In this document: positions 51,251 through 59,850 of the stretch, one piece after another
Numbering within the stretch: position 1 is the first letter of the stretch
Layout: the number at the start of each line of letters is the position of its first letter
DNA from: Antrihabitans spumae
Lineage (GTDB): Bacteria > Actinomycetota > Actinomycetes > Mycobacteriales > Mycobacteriaceae
Direction of reading: 5' to 3'
NCBI RefSeq assembly: GCF_043944905.1
Contig: NZ_JBIMSN010000008.1
Span: 1 to 64,000, forward strand
Length of the DNA: 64,000 bases
Notes under the pieces: model-generated
Told to the model about the DNA's origin: nothing
What the model saw: the letters and a program-made list of their open reading frames with translations, nothing else
Database searches by the model: none
Made by a program: the position numbers and the translations under genes

Positions 51251-51915
51251 CAGCGCACCAGCAGCCAGGGCTCGTGGTGCCGGTAGAAGGCCGACCTGGT
51301 CTGGCTGTGCGCACTCGGGACCCCGTCACGAACGAGCACCGCGGTACGGGCGCCGAGTTGCATCGCTCGCCCCGCCACCCACCGGCGTCGAGTGAGGACG
51401 GTGCGGCGCCGGACGTGTGCGCGCAACCCCGGCATGGCGGCAGTCGGCTCCAGTGCAATCGACTCGATCGAACCGGTGAAGAGTTTGGTGTCGTCGACGT
51501 ATGCCTCGCCCTCGAGTCTTTCCCCTGGCGGGCCGGTGATCGTGGCGCCACCGACGAGGACGATGCCGAGGTCGTCGCGGATCAGCGGCATTTCGACCGC
51601 AGAGCCGTTGAGGGCATTGTTCGCTGCCTGCGCACCCGTGCCGGTCGAGTAGATCCGCGCGGACGGTGACGGGTCGCACGGGACGTAACCGACTTCGACC
51701 TGCAGTCTTTCGGTTCGCATCAGCACAGTCAGGACCGCCGCGAGCGCCGAATCGTCGCCGAGGACGATCAATCGGGGCTGCTTCTCGTCGTCGATCGCGT
51801 GCAGCAGATCTTCGAGGTCACCGGCAGTCGGGATCGGCGGCACCGTCGTCGCAGTGTGGGACGCCAGTGCAAGAGGCACCGGCCCGTCGCCACAGCGCAG
51901 GACGAAGATGTGCAC
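51250..51915 (-). CDS. Conserved actinobacterial protein (Rv0358-like)
   Basis: A 221-residue soluble protein in the position of Rv0358. The first part, HIFVLRCGDGPVPLALASHTATTVPPIP, resembles NAD kinase-like folds only loosely. RLIVLGDDSALAAVLTVLMRTERLQVEVGYVPCDPS does suggest a diacylglycerol-kinase/NAD-kinase type nucleotide-binding half, but the catalytic GGDGT is replaced by GDDSA. The GTG at 51915 follows GAGGAG. It is coupled to the protease gene. A non-catalytic or altered kinase fold is an inference. Confidence 0.75.
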   Translation of the reverse strand: MHIFVLRCGDGPVPLALASHTATTVPPIPTAGDLEDLLHAIDDEKQPRLIVLGDDSALAAVLTVLMRTERLQVEVGYVPCDPSPSARIYSTGTGAQAANNALNGSAVEMPLIRDDLGIVLVGGATITGPPGERLEGEAYVDDTKLFTGSIESIALEPTAAMPGLRAHVRRRTVLTRRRWVAGRAMQLGARTAVLVRDGVPSAHSQTRSAFYRHHEPWLLVR

Positions 51916-52112
51916 GCAATGCTCCTCGTGTCGGGCGCGGGAATATGACGCGGTGCGAGACTGCCACGATAGCCGCACGCTGATTGCGCAGAGCATGGTT
52001 GGGGTGGACCGCACCCTCTCGACTAGACTGTGCTCCCGGCCACTGCCGCAGGGACGGCAGGACGCTGCAGCCAGCCTTCGCGACGCTGCGCAACGACCGT
52101 AGGAGAAACTCA

Positions 52113-53402
52113 ATGCCGGCAATAGTGCTGATCGGCGCCCAATGGGGCGACGAGGGCAAAGGCAAAGCTACGGATCTGCTCGGTGGCAGCGTCCAGTGGG
52201 TAGTTCGGTATCAGGGTGGCAACAACGCAGGCCACACTGTTGTGCTTCCCAACGGCGACAACTTCGCGCTGCACCTGATTCCTTCGGGCATTCTGACGCC
52301 GGGTGTTTCGAACGTGATCGGCAACGGCGTCGTCGTCGACCCGGGTGTATTGCTCGACGAGCTCGCCGGTCTCGAAGCCCGCGACGTCGATACCGACAAG
52401 CTCCTGCTGTCGGCCGACGCGCATCTGATCATGCCGTACCACGTGGCCATCGATAAGGTCACCGAGCGCTTCCTCGGCAACAACAAGATCGGTACTACCG
52501 GTCGTGGCATCGGCCCGTGTTACCAGGACAAGTTCGCTCGGGTCGGGGTTCGCGCCGCCGACGTGCTCGACGAGAAGATCCTCACCCAAAAGGTCGAGGC
52601 TGCACTGGAATTCAAGAACCAGGTGCTCGTCAAGATCTACAACCGCCGCTCGCTCGACGCACAGCAGGTCGTCGACGAGGTGCTCCAGCAGGCCGAAGGC
52701 TTCAAGCACCGCATCAGCGACACGCGCCTGCTGCTCAACGATGCACTCGAGCGCGGCGAGACGGTGTTGCTCGAAGGTTCGCAGGGCACACTGCTCGACG
52801 TCGATCACGGCACCTACCCGTACGTGACGTCGTCCAACCCGACAGCCGGCGGCGCTGCCGTCGGTTCGGGTATCGGACCCAACCGGATCACCACCGTTCT
52901 CGGCATTCTCAAGGCCTACACAACCCGAGTCGGGTCGGGTCCGTTCCCGACGGAGCTGTTCGACGAATACGGTGTTTACCTGGCGAAACAGGGCGGCGAA
53001 GTGGGCGTGACCACCGGTCGGGCACGGCGCTGCGGCTGGTTCGACGCTGTCATCGCTCGTTACGCGACGCGGGTCAACGGCATCACCGACTACTTCCTGA
53101 CAAAGCTCGACGTGCTGTCGAGCCTGGACACCGTGCCGATCTGCGTTGCCTACGAGGTCGACGGCGAACGCTTCGACGATATGCCGATGACGCAGACCGG
53201 TTTCCACCATGCGAAGCCGATCTACGAGGAAATGCCCGGCTGGTGGGAAGACATCTCGGGCGCGCGCACGTTCGCAGACCTGCCGAAAAATGCACAGGAT
53301 TACGTGCTGCGCCTGGAAGATCTGGCGGGAGCGCACATCTCGTGCGTCGGCGTCGGCCCCGGTCGCGATCAGACGATCGTGCGCCGCGATATTTTGGCAT
53401 AG
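52113..53402 (+). CDS. purA: Adenylosuccinate synthetase
   Basis: A 429-residue enzyme joining IMP and aspartate with GTP in the first step to AMP. Visible are the P-loop GAQWGDEGKGK, the NNAGHT motif, IGTTGRGIGP, GSQGTLLDVDHGTYPYVTSS and the GTP-binding end KLDVLSSLDTVPICVAY. AGGAGAAA precedes the ATG at 52113. Length is normal (432 in M. tuberculosis). The stop codon is followed at once by repeat copy C. Confidence 0.97.
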   Translation: MPAIVLIGAQWGDEGKGKATDLLGGSVQWVVRYQGGNNAGHTVVLPNGDNFALHLIPSGILTPGVSNVIGNGVVVDPGVLLDELAGLEARDVDTDKLLLSADAHLIMPYHVAIDKVTERFLGNNKIGTTGRGIGPCYQDKFARVGVRAADVLDEKILTQKVEAALEFKNQVLVKIYNRRSLDAQQVVDEVLQQAEGFKHRISDTRLLLNDALERGETVLLEGSQGTLLDVDHGTYPYVTSSNPTAGGAAVGSGIGPNRITTVLGILKAYTTRVGSGPFPTELFDEYGVYLAKQGGEVGVTTGRARRCGWFDAVIARYATRVNGITDYFLTKLDVLSSLDTVPICVAYEVDGERFDDMPMTQTGFHHAKPIYEEMPGWWEDISGARTFADLPKNAQDYVLRLEDLAGAHISCVGVGPGRDQTIVRRDILA

Positions 53403-53471
53403 GCGGCTCCGCCGCTCGTGAGTCTTTCGGTGGGCCCGCCCACCAAAAAGACTCACAAGGCGCGGAGCGCC
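53402..53471. repeat. Dispersed palindromic repeat, copy C (70 bp)
   Basis: It starts at the last base of the purA stop. Inside GGCGGCTCCGCCGCTC ... GGCGCGGAGCGCC lies a near-perfect stem: GTGAGTCTTTCGGTGGGC and GCCCACCAAAAAGACTCAC, about 18 bp with one slip. It ends 13 bp before the second AAA-LuxR start, so that gene has no room for its own promoter outside the repeat unless it is read from purA. Confidence 0.8.
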
Positions 53472-53484
53472 CTAGAATTCGTTC

Positions 53485-56076
53485 ATGTTGTCGCCGTGGC
53501 CCACCGTTGCACGGCAAAGCCACCTGACCACCCTGTCGGCCGCGTTGCGCAGCCGAGGCGGTCCGCGCGGTGTCGTACTCACGGGCGGGTCCGGGCTCGG
53601 CAAGACGACGCTCGCTCGGCATACGGTGAAACAACTCCGCGGCACAACGCGCTGGGTTGCGGGAACCGAGACCGCGAAAGGTATTCCGCTCGGCGCTTTC
53701 GCTCACCTCGTCGAGGTGTCCGACCGGCGGGAACCCCACGCGATACTGCGGACCGTCCGCGAGCACCTGCTGCTCGGCGACCCCAACGTTGTTGTCGGTG
53801 TCGACGACGCGCACCTGCTGGACCGACTCTCGGCCACCGTTGTTCATCAGTTGGCGATGGAGCGGGCCGCACACTTTGTCGTCACCGTCCGAATCGAGTC
53901 CGATGTGCCGGACGCGATCAGTGCGCTGTGGCGCGACGGCCTGCTCACCCGGGTCGATCTGAGCCCGTTCAGTCGCGACGAGATTGTCGACGTCGTCGAA
54001 ACCGTTCTGCAAGGACCTCTCGAGGACGTCAGCGCCGACCGGCTGCTGCAGACGTCGCAAGGCAATCCGTTGTTTCTGCGACACCTCGTCGAAGGCGCGA
54101 TCGAAGCGGGCAATCTGCGACGTGTAGCCGGCGTGTGGCAACTCCGGGGGCCGACGGTGATCAATCCACAACTGTCGACGCTCGTCGAGGCGCGGCTGGC
54201 GGGCTTGCCCGAGGAATCGCTGAAGGTCGTCGAACTGTTGGCGTTCGGCGGAAATCTCGACGCGGACGTATTGCGGTCGTTGCGTGAACCCGGTGCGGTC
54301 GATGCAGCTGCCGCCGCAGGCCTGACGAAGTCGCTGAGCAACGCGGACAAGGACACTGTCGCCCTGTCACATCCGATCTACGCCGAGGTGATTCGTGCAC
54401 GCACCGGGACGCTGAAGGCGCGACGGATCAGAGGTGAACTCGTCGGCGCGCTGTCTGCGAGCAGACCGACCCACGTCAGCGACCGAATCGCGCTTGTTGC
54501 CCTCGCACTCGACAGCGACCGTGAACCCGACGTCGAGTCGATGGTCGATTCCAGTGGCGACGCAATGACATTGGGCAATCTGGAGCTCGGAGAGCGACTT
54601 GCACGCCGGGCGGTCGCACTCGGCGGCGGATTCAAAGCTGCTCTTGCACTTACGCAGTCGCTGTCCTGGCAGGGCAAAGGGCGCGAAGCCGAAGCGGTTC
54701 TCGCCGAGCTCGACCCCGATGGTCTCGACGAAATCCAGCTCGCGATCTGGTCGACCACCCGCGCTGCCAACCTGTATTGGATGCTGGGGGACCGTGTTTC
54801 GGCCGATGCGGTGTTGCGCGGCGTCCGTTCCCGACTGACGGCGCGGCCGATCGTGGTGTTCGTCGACATGTGGCAGGCGATGGTCGACAACGACGTCGGG
54901 GCATCACTTCGAACGGCACACGAGGTGCTTGACTCCGACCTCACAGGTCCTGCGTCGCAGGGCTGGGCGGCCTTCATCGCCGCGAGTATTCATCTGCAGT
55001 CCGGTCGAATCGAGCAGACGCTCGACCTGGTCCAGCGCGGTCTCCGCGCTGCCTCGCAATCGAAGTCCGGTCTGCTGCGTTTCAATCTCGGTTTACTCGA
55101 AGTCCCCGCACTCGTGATTCATGGCGATCTCGAGGCTGCCGAGGTCGCTGCCAACCGGTATGTCGGCTACGCGGTAGGTCAGCAACCAGCCCGTGCCAAA
55201 GCCGGTGTGCTGCTCGGCCAGGTCTACCTTGCGACGGGACGGCTCGAGTCTGCTCGTCGTGAGTTCGAGCAGGCGATCGCGGCACTGCAGGGCGTCGGGC
55301 AGTCGTGGGAATTCTTCGCGGCGACCAACCTGTGCCAGACGGCGGCGTTGCTCGGCAAGGTCGAGGTGGCGACGCAAGCACTCGCGCGCGCGGAGAAGTT
55401 GATCGGCGGCGCTGGGCAGCTTCTGGAAACGGAACTGGAAATTGCACGTGGCTGGCTTGCGGCCGCGCAGGGGCAGTCGTCGGCCGCAGTCTCGCACGCA
55501 CACAAATCTGCCTCCATCGCAGCACAATCCGGCCGCTGGACCGTCGAGGCCAACGCGCTGTTCGCGGCGGCGCGATTCGGAGATCGAAGCGTCGCAACAC
55601 GATTGGCCGAATTGACGGATTCGGTCGATGTCGAGCCGATGCGTATGCAGGCCGCGCACGCGGCGGCGTTCGCCGCTGACGACGGTTCCGGGTTGATCGT
55701 CGCGTCGGCGCTGTGGGAACGGATGGGGGCAATCCTGTTAGCGGCAGACGCGGCAGCTCAATCGTCGATTGCCTACGAGCGCAACAAGAATCGGCGCGGC
55801 CAGGTGTCGTCGGCAGCGACTGCCGCACGTCTTGCCAAAGAGTGCGACGACGCCAGATCACCCGCGATCATCGACGCGTCGAATCCGCTACCGCTGACGT
55901 CGCGGGAGCGTGATATCGCTGCTCTCGTCGCACTCGGCTTGTCCAACAAGGAGATTGCCGACAAGCTCGCGGTTTCGGTTCGGACGGTCGAGGGGCACAT
56001 CTACCGGGCCTGCATCAAACTCGACGCGCCCGATCGAGATGCGCTCGCTCGTGCGCTCAAACACGCGCTGACTTGA
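53485..56076 (+). CDS. Large AAA-LuxR (LAL-type) transcriptional regulator, paralogue 2
   Basis: An 863-residue paralogue of the protein at 44282, with the same order: Walker A TGGSGLGKTT (about 33-42), Walker B VVVGVDDAHLL, helical repeats, and a LuxR helix-turn-helix at the end (LTSRERDIAALVALGLSNKEIADKLAVSVRTVEGHIYRA). Shared segments such as GTETA, PLGAFAHL and HPIYAEV show common descent, but the overall divergence is large, so the duplication is not recent. The downstream esterase is convergent. The ATG lies 13 bp after repeat copy C. Confidence 0.9.
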   Translation: MLSPWPTVARQSHLTTLSAALRSRGGPRGVVLTGGSGLGKTTLARHTVKQLRGTTRWVAGTETAKGIPLGAFAHLVEVSDRREPHAILRTVREHLLLGDPNVVVGVDDAHLLDRLSATVVHQLAMERAAHFVVTVRIESDVPDAISALWRDGLLTRVDLSPFSRDEIVDVVETVLQGPLEDVSADRLLQTSQGNPLFLRHLVEGAIEAGNLRRVAGVWQLRGPTVINPQLSTLVEARLAGLPEESLKVVELLAFGGNLDADVLRSLREPGAVDAAAAAGLTKSLSNADKDTVALSHPIYAEVIRARTGTLKARRIRGELVGALSASRPTHVSDRIALVALALDSDREPDVESMVDSSGDAMTLGNLELGERLARRAVALGGGFKAALALTQSLSWQGKGREAEAVLAELDPDGLDEIQLAIWSTTRAANLYWMLGDRVSADAVLRGVRSRLTARPIVVFVDMWQAMVDNDVGASLRTAHEVLDSDLTGPASQGWAAFIAASIHLQSGRIEQTLDLVQRGLRAASQSKSGLLRFNLGLLEVPALVIHGDLEAAEVAANRYVGYAVGQQPARAKAGVLLGQVYLATGRLESARREFEQAIAALQGVGQSWEFFAATNLCQTAALLGKVEVATQALARAEKLIGGAGQLLETELEIARGWLAAAQGQSSAAVSHAHKSASIAAQSGRWTVEANALFAAARFGDRSVATRLAELTDSVDVEPMRMQAAHAAAFAADDGSGLIVASALWERMGAILLAADAAAQSSIAYERNKNRRGQVSSAATAARLAKECDDARSPAIIDASNPLPLTSRERDIAALVALGLSNKEIADKLAVSVRTVEGHIYRACIKLDAPDRDALARALKHALT

Positions 56077-56082
56077 GATCGT

Positions 56083-57087
56083 TTACGCCGAGCGAGCGGC
56101 TGAATTGGCCACCAGCGTGCGTTCGACGAATCCGACAACCTCGTCGAGCGCCGCAGCAGCTTCGGGAACGATGCTTGCAGCCGCTTGAAACACGTGAATC
56201 TGCCCGTGCCACACCTGTAGTTCGCAGGAAACGCCTGCCCGGCCGAGTTCGACTGCGAAACGCTCGGCGTCCGGGTACAGCAGCTCGGCGTCGCTGACTT
56301 GGATCAAAGACGGCGGGAGTCCGGTGCAGTCGGAGCCGACCAAGGAGCGCGGCACAGTTCGACTCGCGACCATCTTCATAAATTCACGAGCGAACGACTT
56401 CGTGAACATGGCGTCGTTGTGCGCGGCTCGAAGCTTGGATTCGAGCTCGAATTCGGTCGGCGGTGAGATCGATACGATTGCACCTGGCACCGGAAGGCCT
56501 TGCTCACGCGCGACGATCGCAGTCATGAAGACGAGGTAGGCACCCGCCGAATCGCCTGCAAACACAATCTGTTCCGCGGGAACGCCACTGGCAAGTGCGT
56601 AGCGATACGCGTCGAGGCAATCGGCGACACCGTCGTCGATCGAATAGTCGGGCATCATTCGGTAGTCGACTTGGAGTACTTCGGCCGACAGGTCGCGTGC
56701 CAGCCTCGAGATCAGCTGCGAGTGCAAATGTCGCCCACCGACGAGAAACGCGCCACCGTGCATGTAGACGACGTAGCGGTCACTGTCGACGCGCTCCGGC
56801 GTCGCAATTTCCGCCTTGCAGTTCGGTAGGAAAACACCTCGTCTGGTGGTGCCGGGTGCCGAAGGCAGCAACCGGCCGATCTGGTCCAAGGCTTTGTACG
56901 GCCACGGAAGATTTGGCGCCAACGCCCAGGCCGCGATGAGTGGTCGGACGGTCAGTCGAATGCCGAGGTCCAGTCCGCGGGACTGCAGGCTCCGATCGGT
57001 GAACTCGTTACGAACGTGCGTCTGCTCGGACCTGACCTGAGCAACCTTGCGGACGCGAGACGCGTCTTTCCTTCGACTGGCAACCAC
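56083..57087 (-). CDS. Alpha/beta hydrolase, hormone-sensitive lipase family
   Basis: A 334-residue HSL-type esterase. YMHGGAFLVGG provides the oxyanion HGG motif, FAGDSAGAY the nucleophile Ser, SDAELLYPDAERF the Asp, and WHGQIHVFQ the His. It should hydrolyse short-chain esters or lipids. The GTG at 57087 is chosen (GAAAGGG upstream). An ATG-like earlier start would add about 40 Arg-rich residues. Its 3' end lies 7 bp from the convergent LuxR gene. A 16-bp palindrome lies 142 bp upstream. Confidence 0.85.
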   Translation of the reverse strand: MVASRRKDASRVRKVAQVRSEQTHVRNEFTDRSLQSRGLDLGIRLTVRPLIAAWALAPNLPWPYKALDQIGRLLPSAPGTTRRGVFLPNCKAEIATPERVDSDRYVVYMHGGAFLVGGRHLHSQLISRLARDLSAEVLQVDYRMMPDYSIDDGVADCLDAYRYALASGVPAEQIVFAGDSAGAYLVFMTAIVAREQGLPVPGAIVSISPPTEFELESKLRAAHNDAMFTKSFAREFMKMVASRTVPRSLVGSDCTGLPPSLIQVSDAELLYPDAERFAVELGRAGVSCELQVWHGQIHVFQAAASIVPEAAAALDEVVGFVERTLVANSAARSA

Positions 57088-57228
57088 GTTGTAGCCCTTT
57101 CGAAAATCGGGTCGGGCAGAACTGCATGTTCGACGCCGTCGTCGCACACCGACCTGATGTCGAAGACAAGTATCACGGCTTGCAACAGGGGTGTCTCTAG
57201 GCGGATACAACGAATGTTGCTCGGCCGT

Positions 57229-57244
57229 TTGTTACCGGTAACAA
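57229..57244. promoter_or_regulatory. Perfect 16-bp palindrome TTGTTACCGGTAACAA
   Basis: It lies in the 294-bp gap between the esterase start and the ogt end, about 142 bp before the esterase. A perfect palindrome with a GTTACCGGTAAC core is typical of TetR-type operators. A 66-codon frame begins at ATG 57252, just after it, but overlaps the 3' end of ogt and resembles no family. The rest of 57088-57381 shows nothing else. Confidence 0.5.
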
Positions 57245-57381
57245 TGCGGAGATGCACTCGCTACCGCAGTTGTCGCCCGATGCACTGATTTTCACACGGA
57301 AAATTCCCCGGCTGCAGGAGGTCGCCGAAGCGGCTTTGGCGGCCGCTCTCGCAGCGTTCCCGGACGCTGTCTGGTCGACGG

Positions 57382-57957
57382 TCAGAAGAGCGTCGGAGCA
57401 TCGAATCCTGGCGCCTGTTCGATCGCCAGCAGCTTTCGCTTCGTCTGGGTAGAGCCGAATGCGGTGAACCCGCCGACCTTGTTGCCGGCGGCAAGAACCC
57501 GGTGGCACGGAATGATTATCGGAAAAGGGTTGCGCACCAATGCTTGTCCAACGGCTTGCGCAGCCCCGGGCGCACCGGCCAGCGCGGCGACCGCGCCGTA
57601 GGTGAGTGTCGAACCAGAGTCGATTGCCCGGATGGCCTCGTAGACCCTGCGGTTGAACTCCGGAACCCCGGTCGTGTCGAGTTCGATCCAACGCAGGTTG
57701 TCGGGGGAGCCGTCGAGATGGGCAATGATCGCTTCGATCGCTTTGGCAATACGCGGCGGCGGGACTTGTGGCGGAGTGTGGTCGGAGTTGCCTGCCGCGC
57801 GCGCCGAGCGCATCGCGGTGTCTTCGACATCGCGTTCGGGTAGCTGCAGACCGACGACTCCGCGGTCGTTCCAGGCGATACCGCAGATGCCGATCGCGGT
57901 ATCGAACAGCACATGTCCACTCGCAGATCCACCGTTCGTCACCCGACCGTCTGTCAT
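57382..57957 (-). CDS. ogt: Methylated-DNA--protein-cysteine methyltransferase
   Basis: A 191-residue DNA repair protein that moves methyl groups from O6-methylguanine to its own cysteine (C151 in PCHRV). The N-terminal domain is short, and the C-terminal domain has LTYGAVAALAGAPGAAQAVGQALVRNP and the recognition helix. The ATG at 57957 fits family length. It is a single gene, with no ada-type regulator attached. Confidence 0.93.
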   Translation of the reverse strand: MTDGRVTNGGSASGHVLFDTAIGICGIAWNDRGVVGLQLPERDVEDTAMRSARAAGNSDHTPPQVPPPRIAKAIEAIIAHLDGSPDNLRWIELDTTGVPEFNRRVYEAIRAIDSGSTLTYGAVAALAGAPGAAQAVGQALVRNPFPIIIPCHRVLAAGNKVGGFTAFGSTQTKRKLLAIEQAPGFDAPTLF

Positions 57958-58012
57958 GTGTTCGAGTATCCCCGTACCCACCGACAGGCAGTCCAGTTCT
58001 GAAAACTGGACT

Positions 58013-58297
58013 TCACGCCGCAAACTTCTGCGAGGGCTCCTCCTGGACATCAGCGGCCTCAGGGGTCGCGGGCGTCGCGTATTCGGGCCACTCGTCGTCG
58101 TCGCGACGGCTCGCGATCGCGTTCAACTCCTGCTGGAGCCGATCCTGCTCGCGGTCGCCGTAGAAGAAGCCCGCGAGCGGAGCCGCAGGTCGGAACTGGT
58201 CGAGGTGGAAGATTCCGTGTTTGGAACCCTCGGGTGCGTAGTGGTAGACGATGGCCGCGAAGGTCGCTATCGCCAGGAGCGTCAGGAAAGATGTCAT
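58013..58297 (-). CDS. Small membrane protein divergent from the MocR gene
   Basis: A 94-residue protein: one N-terminal membrane helix (about 3-20, SFLTLLAIATFAAIVYHYA), then a soluble tail with FRPAAPLAGFFYGDREQDRLQQELNAIASRRDDDEWPEYATP. No family was recognised. It is divergent from the MocR-type regulator gene across 61 bp, the position usually taken by a MocR target, so regulation by that protein is plausible. Composition and the codon pattern look genuine. Confidence 0.6.
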   Translation of the reverse strand: MTSFLTLLAIATFAAIVYHYAPEGSKHGIFHLDQFRPAAPLAGFFYGDREQDRLQQELNAIASRRDDDEWPEYATPATPEAADVQEEPSQKFAA

Positions 58298-58358
58298 AGG
58301 AAAACAATGCGGCGATCTGGCCTTGCAAAAAAGAGCCAAGTCGCAAATACTGGACTGC

Positions 58359-59846
58359 ATGGCTATGAGAGTGTTGGGCGTGAGTTCGCTGACCCGCGAT
58401 CTGGGGCAATGGCGGCAGGGCCGCCACGACGACTCCGCAAGTTCCCGGAAGTCGTCGAAGCCCGCCTATCAGGCACTTGCCGACAACATTCGGTTGCTGA
58501 TTCACGACGGTCGGGTGCCGCTCGGCGTTGCATTGCCGAGCGAGCGCGACCTCGCGAGCGCACTGGCACTGAGTCGCACGACCATCACGTCCACGTATTC
58601 ACTGTTGCGTGAGGACGGTTACCTCATCAGCAGGCAGGGGAGTCGAAGCACAGTCGCACTACCCTCCGGTGCGACGCCGAACGGCTTGATGTTTCAGGCG
58701 ACCGTTGCCAAACCGGACCGCCCTGCCATCGACATGAGCTACGCGGCATTGCCCGCGCCGCCCGAGGTCGAAGGCGCCTACGCCGCCGCACTGCAGGCAC
58801 TACCGGCCTACCTGCCGTCGCACGGTATGGAGCCGATCGGGATCGCGGTGCTGCGCGAGGCCATCGCCGCGCGTTATCGCGCTCGTGGGCTGCCGACCGA
58901 GCCGGAACAGATCATGGTGACTCTCGGCGCGCAGCATGCATTGCGACTGCTTATCGCCGCCCTCACCTCGTCCGGTGAGCGCGTCTTGATCGAACACCCG
59001 ACCTACCCGAACGGTATCGAGGCGATCCGTAACGCGGGCGCCAGGCCTGTCCCGGTCGCACTGCGCCCGGAAGACGGCAACTCGGGTGGCTGGGATCTCG
59101 ACGGAATTCGTAGTGCTGCAAGGCAAACCGCAGCCAAGATGGCCTACTTCGTGCCCGACTTCCACAACCCGACCGGCCTGTGTCTCGACGATCACGGTCG
59201 GGCCGAACTGGCCCGCATCGCACGCGAGACCCGAATGACCATCGTCGTCGACGAATCGATGGCCGAGCTGAATCTGGACGTCGAGCCACCTACGCCGGTC
59301 GCATCGTTCGCGCGAGGTTCGGAAATCGTCACGATCGGTTCGGCGTCCAAATCGTTCTGGGGTGGACTGCGAGTCGGGTGGATTCGAGCGAATCCGGCAC
59401 TCGTCACCCGCCTGGCAGGCACCCGATCCGCCGTGGACCTCGGCACTCCGATCATGGATCAACTCGCAACGGCACACCTCCTCGCCGACGCCGACGCGAT
59501 ACTGGATGCGCGCCGCAACTTGCTTCGGAGGCAACGTGATTCACTGCTGACCGCGTTGACCGACCACCTGCCCGACTGGCGGCCGCTCAACGGATCGGGT
59601 GGCATGTCGCTCTGGGTGCAACTGCCCTCGCCCGTGTCGACCTCACTTGCGGCAACCGCACCGAACTTCGGGGTGCTGCTCGCTGCCGGACCCCGATTCG
59701 GCGTCGAAGGCGCCTTCGAACGGTTCATCCGGTTGCCGTATGCGCAGACCGATGCGGATCTCTGTCTAGCGGTGTCCGCGCTCGCTGCCGCCTACGACAT
59801 GTTGTCGCCGCGCAACGAGCAGGAAGCAACGCTCGTGTGCGTATGA
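58359..59846 (+). CDS. MocR/PdxR-type regulator (GntR winged helix fused to aminotransferase)
   Basis: A 495-residue regulator. The GntR winged helix is at about 30-100 (LPSERDLASALALSRTTITSTYSLLREDGYLIS), then a fold-type I aminotransferase domain with FVPDFHNPTG and the PLP lysine in SASKSFWGGLRVGW. MocR proteins use PLP as effector and control vitamin B6, GABA or related genes. Starts at 58359 or the ATG at 58365 are both possible. The divergent small membrane protein is its most likely target. Confidence 0.87.
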   Translation: MAMRVLGVSSLTRDLGQWRQGRHDDSASSRKSSKPAYQALADNIRLLIHDGRVPLGVALPSERDLASALALSRTTITSTYSLLREDGYLISRQGSRSTVALPSGATPNGLMFQATVAKPDRPAIDMSYAALPAPPEVEGAYAAALQALPAYLPSHGMEPIGIAVLREAIAARYRARGLPTEPEQIMVTLGAQHALRLLIAALTSSGERVLIEHPTYPNGIEAIRNAGARPVPVALRPEDGNSGGWDLDGIRSAARQTAAKMAYFVPDFHNPTGLCLDDHGRAELARIARETRMTIVVDESMAELNLDVEPPTPVASFARGSEIVTIGSASKSFWGGLRVGWIRANPALVTRLAGTRSAVDLGTPIMDQLATAHLLADADAILDARRNLLRRQRDSLLTALTDHLPDWRPLNGSGGMSLWVQLPSPVSTSLAATAPNFGVLLAAGPRFGVEGAFERFIRLPYAQTDADLCLAVSALAAAYDMLSPRNEQEATLVCV

Positions 59847-59850
59847 CGGC

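Noticed and set aside
57252..57452. A 66-codon plus-strand frame after the 16-bp palindrome
   Set aside because: It overlaps the 3' end of ogt on the other strand, resembles no family and has a poor ribosome site.
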